Below, piece after piece: positions 33,582 through 43,987 of a stretch of 43,987 nt of DNA. The notes beneath the pieces were generated by a model. It made no database searches. It was not told the DNA's origin and saw nothing but the letters and a program-made list of their open reading frames with translations. The DNA comes from CAYPGJ01 sp964638515 (GTDB lineage Bacteria; Planctomycetota; Phycisphaerae; Phycisphaerales; UBA1924). How positions within the stretch are numbered: position 1 is the stretch's first letter; every line of letters begins with the position of its first letter. Location of the stretch: NCBI GenBank assembly GCA_964638515.1, contig CAZWZL010000025.1, positions 1-43,987 of the forward strand, given 5' to 3'. The position numbers and the translations under genes are program-made.

Positions 33582-33634
33582 CCTCCGCTCGCTTCGTTCG
33601 AAGCGAGCGCGGAGGAGGATGTCGCGCAGCGACA
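33582..33634. repeat. Two neighbouring intergenic hairpins (palindromic repeat unit)
   Basis: CCTCCG-CTCGCTTCG (33582-33596) pairs with CGAAGCGAGCGCGGAGG (33599-33615) with a two-base bulge and a two-base loop. Right next to it, TGTCGC and GCGACA (33620-33634) pair around three bases. The combination of an inverted repeat followed by a short TGTCGC/GCGACA hairpin recalls intergenic palindromic repeats seen in high-GC genomes; copy number elsewhere cannot be checked here. Confidence 0.6.
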
Positions 33635-33712
33635 GGTGGATGGCTGTTCTCGGCACGTATTGTCGGTCAGGCTCTCCGCCCCGCCGCCCTCCTGCGCCTG
33701 CCGCCTCTCCTT

Positions 33713-33752
33713 CCTCTCCCGCAAGCCGCGTCCTCGCGGCGAGTGGGAGAGG
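33713..33752. repeat. Large cruciform-like intergenic hairpin
   Basis: CCTCTCCC (33713-33720) pairs with GGGAGAGG (33745-33752), and inside it GCCGCG (33725-33730) pairs with CGCGGC (33735-33740) around TCCT. A four-base internal loop on each side separates the two stems. No U tract follows on either strand, so it is not an intrinsic terminator. Confidence 0.65.
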
Positions 33753-33853
33753 ACCGAAGTGAGGGCGCCATCCGAGGGCGCATCGCTCCTTCTTCTCGCA
33801 TCCCTTGATCCTCAAATCAACAGCGACTTCGTTTCCTTTGTCTCTCGGGGGTT

Positions 33854-33873
33854 GCAGGGGGCTCGCCCCCTGC
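33854..33873. repeat. Perfect 9-bp inverted repeat upstream of the hscA-like gene
   Basis: GCAGGGGGC (33854-33862) and GCCCCCTGC (33865-33873) are perfect complements around a two-base centre, about 93 bases before the Hsp70 start. With the other hairpins it fills the 545-base gap between pheT and the Hsp70 gene, where I see no gene. It has no U tract. It may be a repeat copy or may shape the Hsp70 mRNA leader. Confidence 0.6.
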
Positions 33874-33965
33874 ACAGCGCAGCGATCTTCTTGCTCCCGG
33901 TGCCTATTCGCTTCAAGAGCGCTCATACTTTCCGCACACAACGTACTCACCTACCGTTGCCTCTC

Positions 33966-35873
33966 ATGCCGCAAACCAACCAAACCAGCAACACCATCAT
34001 CATCGGCATCGACCTCGGCACCACCAACTCCCTCGTCGCCTACTCCGACGCCAAGGGACCACGAATCCTCGCGCCGGAAAATGACACATCCGGGGGCGGG
34101 GCCGGGGGACTCCTTCCCAGCGTCGTCCGACTCGCCGAAGACGGCCGCACCGTCGAAGCCCTCGGCCAATCCGCCCGCGACCAAGCCACCTCCCACCCCA
34201 CTCGCACCATCGCGTCCGTCAAACGCCTCATGGGCCGCTCCATCGACGACGTGAAGGCCGACCTCCCCCTCCTCTCCTACGAGGTCGCCCCCTCCCCCCA
34301 GAACGCCGCGCGCGTCAAGATCAACGGCCACCTCATCACCCCGCCCGAAATCTCCGCACACATCCTCCGCGCCCTCCGCGACCGCGCATCACAAGCCCTC
34401 AGCACCGACGTCACCCGCGCCGTCATCACCGTCCCCGCCTACTTCGATGACGCCCAGCGCCAGGCCACCCGCGACGCCGCCAGACTCGCCGGCCTCGAAG
34501 CCGTCCGCATCGTCAACGAGCCCACCGCCGCGGCACTCGCCTACGGCATCGGCGCACGCGCCGGAAAACAACAGACCATCGCCGTCTACGACCTCGGCGG
34601 CGGAACCTTCGACATCTCCATCCTCCGCGTCACCCCCTCCACCGACGACGACGCGCAAGAACCCGCCTTCTTCGAGGTCCTCTCCACCGCCGGCGACACA
34701 CGCCTCGGCGGCGACGACGTCGACCAAGCCCTCCTCCTCCTCCTCCTCTCACACCTCCCCGATCCCGCGCGAAAGCAGATCCTCCTTTCCCCCTCGGCCC
34801 GCCAATCACTCCGCCACGCCGCCGAGCGAGCCAAGATCGAGCTCTCCAACAGAGACGCCGCGCACGTCAGCCTTCGACTCGATCAACACCACGAGATCGA
34901 GCGCGCCGTCACCCGCGCCGAACTCGAAGCACTCCTCGCGCCCCTCATCACGCGCACCCTCGATCGCTGCAAACAAGCCTGTCGCGACGCCAACATCAAG
35001 CCCGCCGACGTCGACCGCGTCGTCATGGTCGGCGGCTCCACGCGCATCCCGGCCGTCCGCGCCGCCGTCGCCAAGCTCTTCGACACCGAGCCATACACCG
35101 CCATCAACCCCGACCTCGTCGTCGCCCTCGGCGCCTCCGTCCAGGCCGCCATCCTCGCAGGCCATCGCGCCGACGCGCTCCTCCTCGACGTCATCCCCCT
35201 CTCCCTCGGCCTCGAAACCATCGGCGGCGGCGTCGCCAAACTCCTCATCCGCAACCAATCCGTACCCGCACGCGCCGTCGAAACCTTCTCCACCAGCGTC
35301 GACGGCCAAACCTCCATCAAGCTCGCCGTGTTCCAGGGCGAGCGCGAAATGGCCGCGGACTGCCGACTCCTCGCAACGCTCCACCTGTCAGGCATCCCGC
35401 CCATGCCCGCAGGCATCCCCGTCCTCGAGGTCGAGTTCCTCGTCGACGCCAACGGCGTCCTCAACGTCTCCGCCCACGAGAAACGATCCGGCAAGCGCGC
35501 CGCGCTTCAGGTCGTCCCGGCCCACGGCCTCACGCGCGACGAGGTCGACCGCATCGAGCGCGAATCGCTCACCCACGCGCGCGACGATATGACCCGACAC
35601 CGGCTCGCCGATCTGGCAACTTCGGCGCGCCTCGACGCCAAGTGGTGCGAGGATGCGCTCGCTCGCACGGAATCGAGTTTGGACCCGGCGTACGTACGCG
35701 AGTTGCGCGCACGGATTGCGGAACTGCGGGCTCTCGGCGAAAGTACGACGCGCGATTGGAAATCGGTCGACCCCAACGCCTTCCAACGCGCCAAAGAGGC
35801 CCTCGACCACGCCAGCATCCCCCTCCACGAGGCCGCAATCGCGGAATCCCTCCGGGGCGCCGACGCCGATTAA
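33966..35873 (+). CDS. hscA: HscA-like Hsp70 chaperone, 635 aa
   Basis: An Hsp70 protein. The ATPase domain has GIDLGTTNSLVAYSD near residue 14, VPAYFDDAQRQATRDAA, VNEPTAAALAYGIGA and VYDLGGGTFDISIL, all intact, followed by VMVGGSTRIPAV. In the substrate-binding part, IPLSLGLETIGGGVAKLLI, FSTSVDGQTSIKLAVFQGER, MAADCRLLATLHLSGIPPMPAG resemble HscA more than DnaK, where HscA has a similar QGER, DCR and GIPPM series. The C-terminal lid ends early, without the acidic EEVD-like tail of DnaK. HscA folds iron-sulfur scaffold proteins, but no isc genes are adjacent. The ATG at 33966-33968 is the family start. It converges on a LON-domain gene sharing the stop TTAA. Confidence 0.88.
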   Translation: MPQTNQTSNTIIIGIDLGTTNSLVAYSDAKGPRILAPENDTSGGGAGGLLPSVVRLAEDGRTVEALGQSARDQATSHPTRTIASVKRLMGRSIDDVKADLPLLSYEVAPSPQNAARVKINGHLITPPEISAHILRALRDRASQALSTDVTRAVITVPAYFDDAQRQATRDAARLAGLEAVRIVNEPTAAALAYGIGARAGKQQTIAVYDLGGGTFDISILRVTPSTDDDAQEPAFFEVLSTAGDTRLGGDDVDQALLLLLLSHLPDPARKQILLSPSARQSLRHAAERAKIELSNRDAAHVSLRLDQHHEIERAVTRAELEALLAPLITRTLDRCKQACRDANIKPADVDRVVMVGGSTRIPAVRAAVAKLFDTEPYTAINPDLVVALGASVQAAILAGHRADALLLDVIPLSLGLETIGGGVAKLLIRNQSVPARAVETFSTSVDGQTSIKLAVFQGEREMAADCRLLATLHLSGIPPMPAGIPVLEVEFLVDANGVLNVSAHEKRSGKRAALQVVPAHGLTRDEVDRIERESLTHARDDMTRHRLADLATSARLDAKWCEDALARTESSLDPAYVRELRARIAELRALGESTTRDWKSVDPNAFQRAKEALDHASIPLHEAAIAESLRGADAD

Positions 35874-36598
35874 TTCCAGTGAACGCCCTTCGGCGCCTTC
35901 GGGTCCAGCTGCAGGTCCGCCCGCCGGATCATCCCCGCCAGGTGATTCAGCTCCGCCCCGACCATCCCCAGCCGCTCGCCCGATTCGGCCTCCGACAGCA
36001 GCAAATACCGCAGTTTCGGCTCTTTCACCATCAGGTGCGCGACGAGGTCCGCCACGACGTTCGTCGGCACGTGCTCCTCCTCGCGCAGCAGCAGGTCCGC
36101 CAGCCCCTGCGCGAGCGAATGCCCTTGCGGATCGACGAATCGCGCGAGCGGCGGCGTGAGCAGCAGATCACGGAGGCTCGCTCGCGCGCCGGGCTCGGGC
36201 GTGTCATCGACCACGCCGAGCGGCTCGAGCGCGGCCATTCGGTACAACCGCTCGTCATCGGGAGAGGTTTCTTCGGCGATTCTCGCCCGGCAGACGCCCT
36301 GCAGCAGCACGTTGTACCGGCCGTCCGGCAGCCGCTCGTGCTGGGCGATGTGACCGATGCAGACACACGGGCGCAGGGGCGGGCGCCCGTGGTACTCCTC
36401 GCGCCACCGATCGCCCTCGAACATCGCCATCGCGATCTGGCCGGATTCGTCGAGCGCATCGCTCACCATCTGCCGATACCGCGGCTCGAAGATGTGCAGG
36501 GGCACGACAGCGTGCGGGAACAGCGCGACGCTGTCGAGCGGGAAGACCGGCATCGGCTTCGCGAAGTTGACGCGGATGGTGGGTGCGTCGTCGGACAT
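35870..36598 (-). CDS. LON N-terminal (substrate-binding) domain protein, 242 aa
   Basis: The first 130 residues match the N-terminal domain of the Lon protease: PMPVFPLDSVALFPHAVVPLHIFEPRYRQMVSDAL at the start, and CVCIGHIAQHERLPDGRYNVLLQGVCRARI later. There is no AAA or protease domain, so this is a stand-alone LON-domain protein of the kind often found near other stress genes. A helical second half (residues 150-242) is unannotated. The stop overlaps that of the Hsp70 gene: TTAA (35870-35873) supplies both TAA codons. The ATG at 36596-36598 is the family start. It probably binds unfolded protein, but no activity is known. Confidence 0.88.
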   Translation of the reverse strand: MSDDAPTIRVNFAKPMPVFPLDSVALFPHAVVPLHIFEPRYRQMVSDALDESGQIAMAMFEGDRWREEYHGRPPLRPCVCIGHIAQHERLPDGRYNVLLQGVCRARIAEETSPDDERLYRMAALEPLGVVDDTPEPGARASLRDLLLTPPLARFVDPQGHSLAQGLADLLLREEEHVPTNVVADLVAHLMVKEPKLRYLLLSEAESGERLGMVGAELNHLAGMIRRADLQLDPKAPKGVHWN

Positions 36599-36634
36599 GC
36601 GCCCGATGGTAGGGGGGCGGCGCGTCGCGGATCG

Positions 36635-37255
36635 CTAGTCCTCGAGCCGTTCGCGCTTGAGCATCGAGAGGTTGCGCGCGATGGCGGCGCACGCGCCGTC
36701 GTCGAGCCGTGCGTCGATGGAGCCCGCGATGATCGCGCGGCCGAGCCGATCGTCGAATCCCGGGCCCGCGCGAAGCATCGCGTGCGAGCCGGCGTTGATG
36801 CTGCCGGAGAACGAGCGGCGGCCGGGCGGCTTGGTGGGGAGCAGGAATCCTCCGCCCCCGTAGAGGCCGGCGAATCCGAGGCCGCCGTTCGGGTTGGGCA
36901 CGAGCACGAGGTGCTGGATCGTGGCGTTGGCGGCGCGCGTGTCGATGGGAGTTCGCCCCGCCTTGGGCGTGAGGAAGTAGTGAATATGGATGATGCTGCC
37001 GGCGTACGAGTCGAGCGCGGCGGGATCTTCAGCCGCGAGCGTGTCGATGGGGAGATCGCTCAGATAGATGTCCGCCGTGTTGGCGTCGGACGTGGTGTAG
37101 ACGGCCGTGGTCCACGCGGGCGCGAGCACGGCGCGATCGCCGCGCACCTCGAGCGACGCGGGCGCGGAGGAGAGCATGAGCGGAGAGCAGGAGGAGACCG
37201 CCAGGAGCCCGGCGAGGGGCGCGAGACACCGAAGGGGCCAGCGTCGGGGTTTCAC
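36635..37255 (-). CDS. Putative lipoprotein of unknown function, 206 aa
   Basis: A GTG at 37253-37255 overlaps the upstream amidohydrolase stop as GTGA, which fixes the start. The first 24 residues (KPRRWPLRCLAPLAGLLAVSSC) form a lipoprotein signal peptide with a VSSC lipobox, so Cys24 should be lipidated. The rest is a compact mixed alpha/beta protein with segments such as VYTTSDANTADIYLSDLPID, HIHYFLTPKAGRTPID, and RRSFSGSINAGSHAML. I do not recognise the family. Translational coupling to the amidohydrolase suggests related work. It is on the minus strand within a plus-strand G-rich region. Confidence 0.75.
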   Translation of the reverse strand: MKPRRWPLRCLAPLAGLLAVSSCSPLMLSSAPASLEVRGDRAVLAPAWTTAVYTTSDANTADIYLSDLPIDTLAAEDPAALDSYAGSIIHIHYFLTPKAGRTPIDTRAANATIQHLVLVPNPNGGLGFAGLYGGGGFLLPTKPPGRRSFSGSINAGSHAMLRAGPGFDDRLGRAIIAGSIDARLDDGACAAIARNLSMLKRERLED

Positions 37256-38139
37256 AGCGCGCGGGACACGATGGGCGCCGCCGTCGCGGCGCGAGGGCGG
37301 GAGTTGGCCACGGGCGCATCGATGGAGAGGCTCTCGAGCGCGTTGCGTTCGACGATGGAGCGGATGGCCTCGCGCGGGATGCCCGGCAGGCCCGAGGCGG
37401 CCCGAAACGAGTTCACCGTGTAGAGCCGCTCGATGGCCCGCTCGGGGGTCTCGAAGGGGAAGCCCGAGGCGAAGAGCAGCTTGTGCATCACGCCTCGCTC
37501 GTGCGCATTCAGGAGCGTGGTGTAGAGCGCCCACGTCTTGCTGACCACGGTGCTGATCTCGGCGAACACGCGCTCGTGCTTGGCGATGAGCAGCAACGTT
37601 TCATCCTGAAAGGCCTGTCCGAGATCGCCGAGGATCAGCGTGAGGCCCGCCGTGGTTCGCGCGGCTTCATCGAGAAGCGACGGGCGGGCGAACTCGAGCA
37701 CGCTCTGCGCGGAGGTCAGGCAGGGATTGGCGACCAGGACCGGGAGGCGCCGGCGCGCGGCCCGCTCGAAGAGCGCGAGCGCGCGGTCATCGGTGGGGCG
37801 GATGCCCTGATCGGCGGGGCAGAAGGTGAGGCCGGCCATGCCGAGCTCGACGGCCGCGTCCACGTCGTCCAGAGCGGTGTCGGCGGTGGCGTCGACGGGG
37901 GCGAATCCCACGCGGTATTCCGGGGCTTCGTTCACGGCCGCGGCGATGTGTTCGGAGGGCAGATGGACGCCGAGGCGATCGGACCGCCAGCCGACGATCA
38001 CGGCGGCGTCGACCAAGTGCATCGCTCGTCGGTGAGCGTCGGAAGACGCGTCCGAATCGGGCTTGGACTTGGGGTATGTGCTGGCGGAGACGATTGGGTC
38101 TCTGCCGGTGAAAAGGCGGGTCCGGATGTCAACGATCAT
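37252..38139 (-). CDS. Amidohydrolase-2 family protein, 295 aa
   Basis: A TIM-barrel hydrolase of the amidohydrolase-2 family. The N-terminal MIVDIRTRLF aligns with family starts, where the first metal ligands IDxHxH often appear; here the segment has Arg where His is expected (DIRTR), so the first metal-binding His pair seems missing. Later segments YRVGFAPVDATADTALDDVD, LILGDLGQAF, and KLLFASGFPFETPERAIERLY match the barrel. The late SGFPFE segment is typical (family GSDYPF or similar). GGAG precedes the ATG at 38137-38139. It overlaps the lipoprotein gene by four bases. It may be a paralogue with reduced or altered metal chemistry. Confidence 0.75.
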   Translation of the reverse strand: MIVDIRTRLFTGRDPIVSASTYPKSKPDSDASSDAHRRAMHLVDAAVIVGWRSDRLGVHLPSEHIAAAVNEAPEYRVGFAPVDATADTALDDVDAAVELGMAGLTFCPADQGIRPTDDRALALFERAARRRLPVLVANPCLTSAQSVLEFARPSLLDEAARTTAGLTLILGDLGQAFQDETLLLIAKHERVFAEISTVVSKTWALYTTLLNAHERGVMHKLLFASGFPFETPERAIERLYTVNSFRAASGLPGIPREAIRSIVERNALESLSIDAPVANSRPRAATAAPIVSRAL

Positions 38140-38360
38140 GCGGCAACTCCGATGGGCGCAAACGCGGGAGCCGACGGGCGCCCGGGGCATCGAGGCCCTG
38201 GGGGGGAGGTAGGGAGAGGAAAGGAGTTCGCGTTTGGGCCTGACGGGTCCGATCGCGAGCGAAGAGGGTAGCAGGGAAAAGATCGGCGTGTCGGGGAATG
38301 CGGGGCCAGAGAATCCGGGGGGAGGGTGCAAGCACGGTTCGCAGGGGGAGTGGTGGGGGT

Positions 38361-38388
38361 TGCTTTGGGGGCGGGGATCGCTACACTC
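38361..38388 (+). promoter_or_regulatory. Candidate sigma-70 promoter of the rplK-rplL operon
   Basis: TTGCTT (38361-38366) and TACACT (38383-38388) lie 16 bases apart, and the rplK ATG follows about 125 bases after the -10. The 375-base gap (38140-38514) between the divergent amidohydrolase and rplK otherwise holds no gene; its 5' half is Gly-codon-like and G-rich. The leader could carry the L1 autoregulation site, which I could not locate. Confidence 0.55.
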
Positions 38389-38514
38389 TCGACCCCTCCG
38401 CGAGGTGCGGGGGGAACATCGCGAAGACCGCAAGAACCACCGAGTCCGCGTCCCTCCTTGGCCGGAGGACGCCGTTGGGGCCAGCGCCCCGGGGCAGGTG
38501 GGAGGTGGAGCAGC

Positions 38515-38943
38515 ATGGCCAAGAAAGAAGTAGTCAAGCGCTTCAAGATCATGGCCCCCGGGGGCAAGGCGACGCCTGCGCCGCCGCTGGGGCCCGCGCT
38601 GGGCGGCAACGGCGTGAACCCGGGCCAGTTCATTCAGCAGTTCAACGCCGCGACTTCGAAGCTGAACGGCAAGATCGTCGGCTGCGTGATCACGGTGTTC
38701 AATGACAAGTCGTTCGCTTTCGAGATCAAGGCTTCGCCCGCGGCGGTGCTGATCAAGGAGGCGGCGAAGGTCGAGAAGGGTTCGGGCAAGCCGAACACGG
38801 AAAAGGTCGGCACGATCACCAGGGCGCAGGTCAAGGCGATCGCGGCTGAGAAGAAGGCTGATCTCAACGCGCACACGGTTGAGGCGGCGATGCGAGTCAT
38901 CGAAGGCACAGCCCGGTCGATGGGCGTAACGGTGGAGGGCTGA
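38515..38943 (+). CDS. rplK: Large-subunit ribosomal protein L11, 142 aa
   Basis: L11 forms the base of the ribosomal stalk with 23S rRNA and is the thiostrepton target. The N-terminal domain PGGKATPAPPLGPALGGNGVNPGQFIQQFN includes the proline hinge segment, and the C-terminal RNA-binding domain ends GTARSMGVTVEG. The length and composition are standard. GGAGGTGGAG gives a strong ribosome site before the ATG at 38515. It is the first gene of rplK-rplA-rplJ-rplL. nusG and secE, which usually precede rplK, are not next to it here. Confidence 0.98.
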   Translation: MAKKEVVKRFKIMAPGGKATPAPPLGPALGGNGVNPGQFIQQFNAATSKLNGKIVGCVITVFNDKSFAFEIKASPAAVLIKEAAKVEKGSGKPNTEKVGTITRAQVKAIAAEKKADLNAHTVEAAMRVIEGTARSMGVTVEG

Positions 38944-38947
38944 ATCG

Positions 38948-39661
38948 ATGGCGAAGAAAGACCCGACGCTGAAGCTCGCCCGTCGCATGCGTGAGAACGC
39001 GAAGGCGGCGCCCGTGGATCCGCTGCCGGCCGCCGAGGCCGTGGCGGCGGTGAAGAAGTTCAAGGCCCCGAAGTTCGACCAGACGGTGAACGTGGTGATG
39101 CACCTCGGGATCGACGTGAAGCAGGCGGATCAGTCGATCCGCGGGTCGATCGCGTTGCCCAAGGGCATCGGCAAGAGCAAGCGCGTGGTGGCGTTCTGCG
39201 GTGTCGACAAGGTGAAGGCGGCGGAGGAGGCCGGGGCGATCAAGGCCGGCGGCGAGGAGCTGGTCGCGGAGATCGAAAAGGGCTGGATGGATTTCGACGT
39301 TGCGGTGGCGACGCCGGACATGATGCGTGTCGTGTCGCGCCTGGGCAAGGTGCTGGGCCCCAAGGGCCTGATGCCTTCGCCGAAGGCCGGGACGGTGACG
39401 CCCGACGTGTCCACGGCGGTGCGGGAGTACTCGGCCGGCAAGCTGGAGTACCGCAACGACAAGGGCGGCAACGTGCACGGCGTGATCGGAAAGATGTCGT
39501 TCTCGGAGGGCGATCTTTCCGAGAACCTGAGCCATTTCATTCACGCGATCGAGCGGTCCAAGCCCTCGAGCGTGAAGGGAACGTACATCAAGCGGATCGT
39601 GATCTCTGGATGCATGACGCCCGGCGTGCAGGTGAAGTACACGCCCGTGTCAGCGGAGTAA
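38948..39661 (+). CDS. rplA: Large-subunit ribosomal protein L1, 237 aa
   Basis: L1 is the mobile L1-stalk protein that moves E-site tRNA and represses its own operon. The segments AAVKKFKAPKFDQTVNVVMHL and KVLGPKGLMPSPKAGTVTPD are the L1 signatures, with VISGCMTPGVQVK-like ending. It starts four bases after the rplK stop. The length is as usual (about 230). Confidence 0.98.
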   Translation: MAKKDPTLKLARRMRENAKAAPVDPLPAAEAVAAVKKFKAPKFDQTVNVVMHLGIDVKQADQSIRGSIALPKGIGKSKRVVAFCGVDKVKAAEEAGAIKAGGEELVAEIEKGWMDFDVAVATPDMMRVVSRLGKVLGPKGLMPSPKAGTVTPDVSTAVREYSAGKLEYRNDKGGNVHGVIGKMSFSEGDLSENLSHFIHAIERSKPSSVKGTYIKRIVISGCMTPGVQVKYTPVSAE

Positions 39662-39702
39662 CGGACCGGGGCTGAGCCGGTCGGCAGCAAGCGAGGCGAA
39701 TC

Positions 39703-40248
39703 ATGTCGGCGACCACGAAGAAGTACATCATCCGGGACTACATGAGCCGTCTGGGCGCGGCGCAGGATGCGTTGGTGCTGTCGGTGCGCGGGGTTCCCGC
39801 GGGCGACAACAACCGCATGCGTCTGGCGCTCGGGCAGAAGGACATCCGCGTCACCGTGGTGCGGAACAATCTGGCGCGTCACGCGCTGAAGGACACTCCG
39901 CTGGGGCCGCTTGGCGATCTGTTCAACGGCCCGACGGCGCTGGCGTACGGCGGCACGAGCGTGGTGGACGTGGCGCGCGAGGTGATCAAGTGGGCCGAGC
40001 AGGTTCAGCAGCTGGAGCTGCGCGGCGCCATTCTCGACGGCGAGGTGTTCTCGGGCAAGGAAGGCGTCAAGCGTCTCAGCTCGTTCCCCACTCGGGTGGA
40101 GGCGCAGGCCAAGGTCGTGGCGCTGGTGCTCTCGCCGGCGCAGAAGATCGTGGGGGCGGCCAAGGGGCCGGGTTCGAAGGTTCTCGGGATCGTGAAGACG
40201 ATCGAGGAGAAGCTGGAGAAGGGCGAGGCGATCGCGAAGATCGGCTGA
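39703..40248 (+). CDS. rplJ: Large-subunit ribosomal protein L10, 181 aa
   Basis: L10 anchors the L7/L12 dimers at the stalk base. VVRNNLARHALKDTPLGPL is the family landmark, and ILDGEVFSGKEGVKRLSSFPT marks the middle. The C-terminal helix TIEEKLEKGEAIAKIG is where L12 N-termini dock. The 41-base gap to rplA and GAGGCGAATC before the ATG suit an operon. The length is normal. Confidence 0.97.
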   Translation: MSATTKKYIIRDYMSRLGAAQDALVLSVRGVPAGDNNRMRLALGQKDIRVTVVRNNLARHALKDTPLGPLGDLFNGPTALAYGGTSVVDVAREVIKWAEQVQQLELRGAILDGEVFSGKEGVKRLSSFPTRVEAQAKVVALVLSPAQKIVGAAKGPGSKVLGIVKTIEEKLEKGEAIAKIG

Positions 40249-40353
40249 GCCGGAGACGAATCAGAAACATCCGCTCTCGGACTGGCCCGCGGGTTAAAAG
40301 CCGAACGTTCGGCTCCTCTTCGAGACGCTTGTGCAGATAGTGAGAAGAGCAAC

Positions 40354-40737
40354 ATGAGCGACAAGGTTCAGAAGCTTGGTGACGAGATCGCATCGCTGAC
40401 CCTCAAGGAGGCGGTGGACCTCGCGGAGTACATGAAGACGACCTACGGCATCGAGCCCGCCGCCGGCGGCGCGGTGGTGATGGCGGGTCCGGCCGCGGGC
40501 GGCGGGGCTGCTGCGGAAGAGGAGAAGAGCTCCTTCGACGTGGTGCTGGCCGTCGCGGGCGAGAAGAAGATCCAGGTCATCAAGGTCGTGCGCGAAGCCA
40601 CGGGCCTTGGCCTCAAGGAGGCGAAGGATCTGGTCGACGGCGCTCCGAAGCCCGTGAAGACGGGCGTCCCGAAGGAGGAGGCCGAGAAGCTCAAGAAGCT
40701 GCTCGAGGAGCAGGGCGCGAAGGTCGAGCTCAAGTAA
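40354..40737 (+). CDS. rplL: Large-subunit ribosomal protein L7/L12, 127 aa
   Basis: L7/L12 forms the flexible stalk that recruits translation factors. The N-terminal dimerisation helix is GDEIASLTLKEAVDLAEYM, an Ala/Gly-rich hinge follows (residues 30-54), and the C-terminal domain KIQVIKVVREATGLGLKEAKDLVDGAP is the classic factor-binding surface. The ATG at 40354 lies 105 bases after rplJ, a usual leader. A terminator follows. Confidence 0.98.
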   Translation: MSDKVQKLGDEIASLTLKEAVDLAEYMKTTYGIEPAAGGAVVMAGPAAGGGAAAEEEKSSFDVVLAVAGEKKIQVIKVVREATGLGLKEAKDLVDGAPKPVKTGVPKEEAEKLKKLLEEQGAKVELK

Positions 40738-40774
40738 GGAGCCGACGGGCGTCTGCCCCCGATACGGAATCGAC

Positions 40775-40806
40775 GGGGCCGTCCGACCTGGGCGGCCCCT
40801 TTTTTT
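40775..40806 (+). terminator. Rho-independent terminator after rplL
   Basis: GGGGCCGTCC and GGGCGGCCCC form a ten-pair stem (one G-U) around a five-base loop, followed by seven U residues. It lies 37 bases after the rplL stop and should separate the ribosomal protein operon from rpoB, or act as a partial attenuator. Confidence 0.88.
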
Positions 40807-40871
40807 CCAGCCCGCTCGCCGCACCGAACAGACGCCGTTCGGGGCGGGTCGAGATTGGGGGCTGGGGTCGG

Positions 40872-40900
40872 TTGCGGGCGGGGAAGCGGCCCCGTAAGAT
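40872..40900 (+). promoter_or_regulatory. Candidate rpoB promoter
   Basis: TTGCGG (40872-40877) and TAAGAT (40895-40900) are 17 bases apart, after the rplL terminator and 121 bases before the rpoB ATG. Its position makes sense because the terminator would otherwise cut rpoB from transcription. The match is partial (four of six at the -10). Confidence 0.45.
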
Positions 40901-41021
40901 GCTTGGCTTGTTGACAGACGGGTGCGAGACGATCCACGAACGGTTGTAGGCGGGTGTTCCGAGGCGCTTTGACGGCAAGAGAGCCAGCTCTGCGGCTGTG
41001 ATATCCATCGCGAGGAGTCCG

Positions 41022-43987
<2,966 letters not shown>

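Noticed and set aside
33636..33965. Open reading through the intergenic region before the Hsp70 gene that would extend its N-terminus by 110 residues.
   Set aside because: The extension is low complexity and runs through hairpins; the family start is the ATG at 33966.
40911..40916. Perfect TTGACA upstream of rpoB.
   Set aside because: No reasonable -10 at 16-18 bases; the pair TTGCGG/TAAGAT just upstream is a better promoter candidate.

Overview
The window is 44 kb of a high-GC bacterial chromosome. It most resembles a planctomycete of the class Phycisphaerae. The signs are exported proteins ending in a VIPAP/IPSPGP-type motif, a short hydrophobic stretch and an Arg-rich tail (PEP-CTERM-like), a large secreted repeat protein closed by a dockerin-like tandem EF-hand pair, and several membrane proteins headed by a double-CxxC zinc ribbon. 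This placement is inferred from protein style, not from a phylogeny. I saw no tRNA, rRNA, CRISPR array, transposase, phage gene or recognisable defence system.

Layout. 1-7.2 kb (all minus strand): the start of aconitase, a redoxin, a P-domain surface protein with a clear terminator, an M61 peptidase, a PDZ/coiled-coil exported protein, and an anti-sigma/ECF sigma pair. 7.3-13.8 kb (mixed strands): tatC-tadA with overlapping ends, a family 4 glycosyltransferase, an AhpD-like protein, coaD, a beheaded PEP-CTERM protein, a metallo-beta-lactamase-fold protein that has lost its metal ligands, a lone atpC, and a ribbon-helix-helix regulator behind an AT-rich promoter/operator. 13.8-21.4 kb (minus): a purine gene string (purL with a doubled PurS-like N-terminus, an S41 protease, purQ, a zinc-ribbon membrane protein, a Gfo/Idh/MocA oxidoreductase). 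21.4-31.1 kb: rnhA, a small exported protein, two overlapping zinc-ribbon membrane proteins, thyX, a PfkB kinase, gltX, the dockerin protein, a frameshifted DUF486 gene and ilvE. 31.3-38.1 kb: a short pheT without its OB-fold tRNA-binding domain, a hairpin-packed intergenic region, an HscA-like Hsp70, a LON-domain protein, a lipoprotein and an amidohydrolase. 38.4-44 kb (plus): rplK-rplA-rplJ-rplL, a strong terminator, then rpoB with its own candidate promoter, running off the end.

Most genes are housekeeping: translation (gltX, pheT, tadA, ribosomal proteins), transcription (rpoB, ECF sigma), purine and thymidylate synthesis, cofactor synthesis, protein export and folding. The items most worth a second look are the strand-composition switch near 36 kb, the DUF486 frameshift that opens in frame into the dockerin gene, the sigma/anti-sigma/PDZ/M61 cluster, the dead metallo-beta-lactamase fold, and the AT-rich operator of the ribbon-helix-helix protein.
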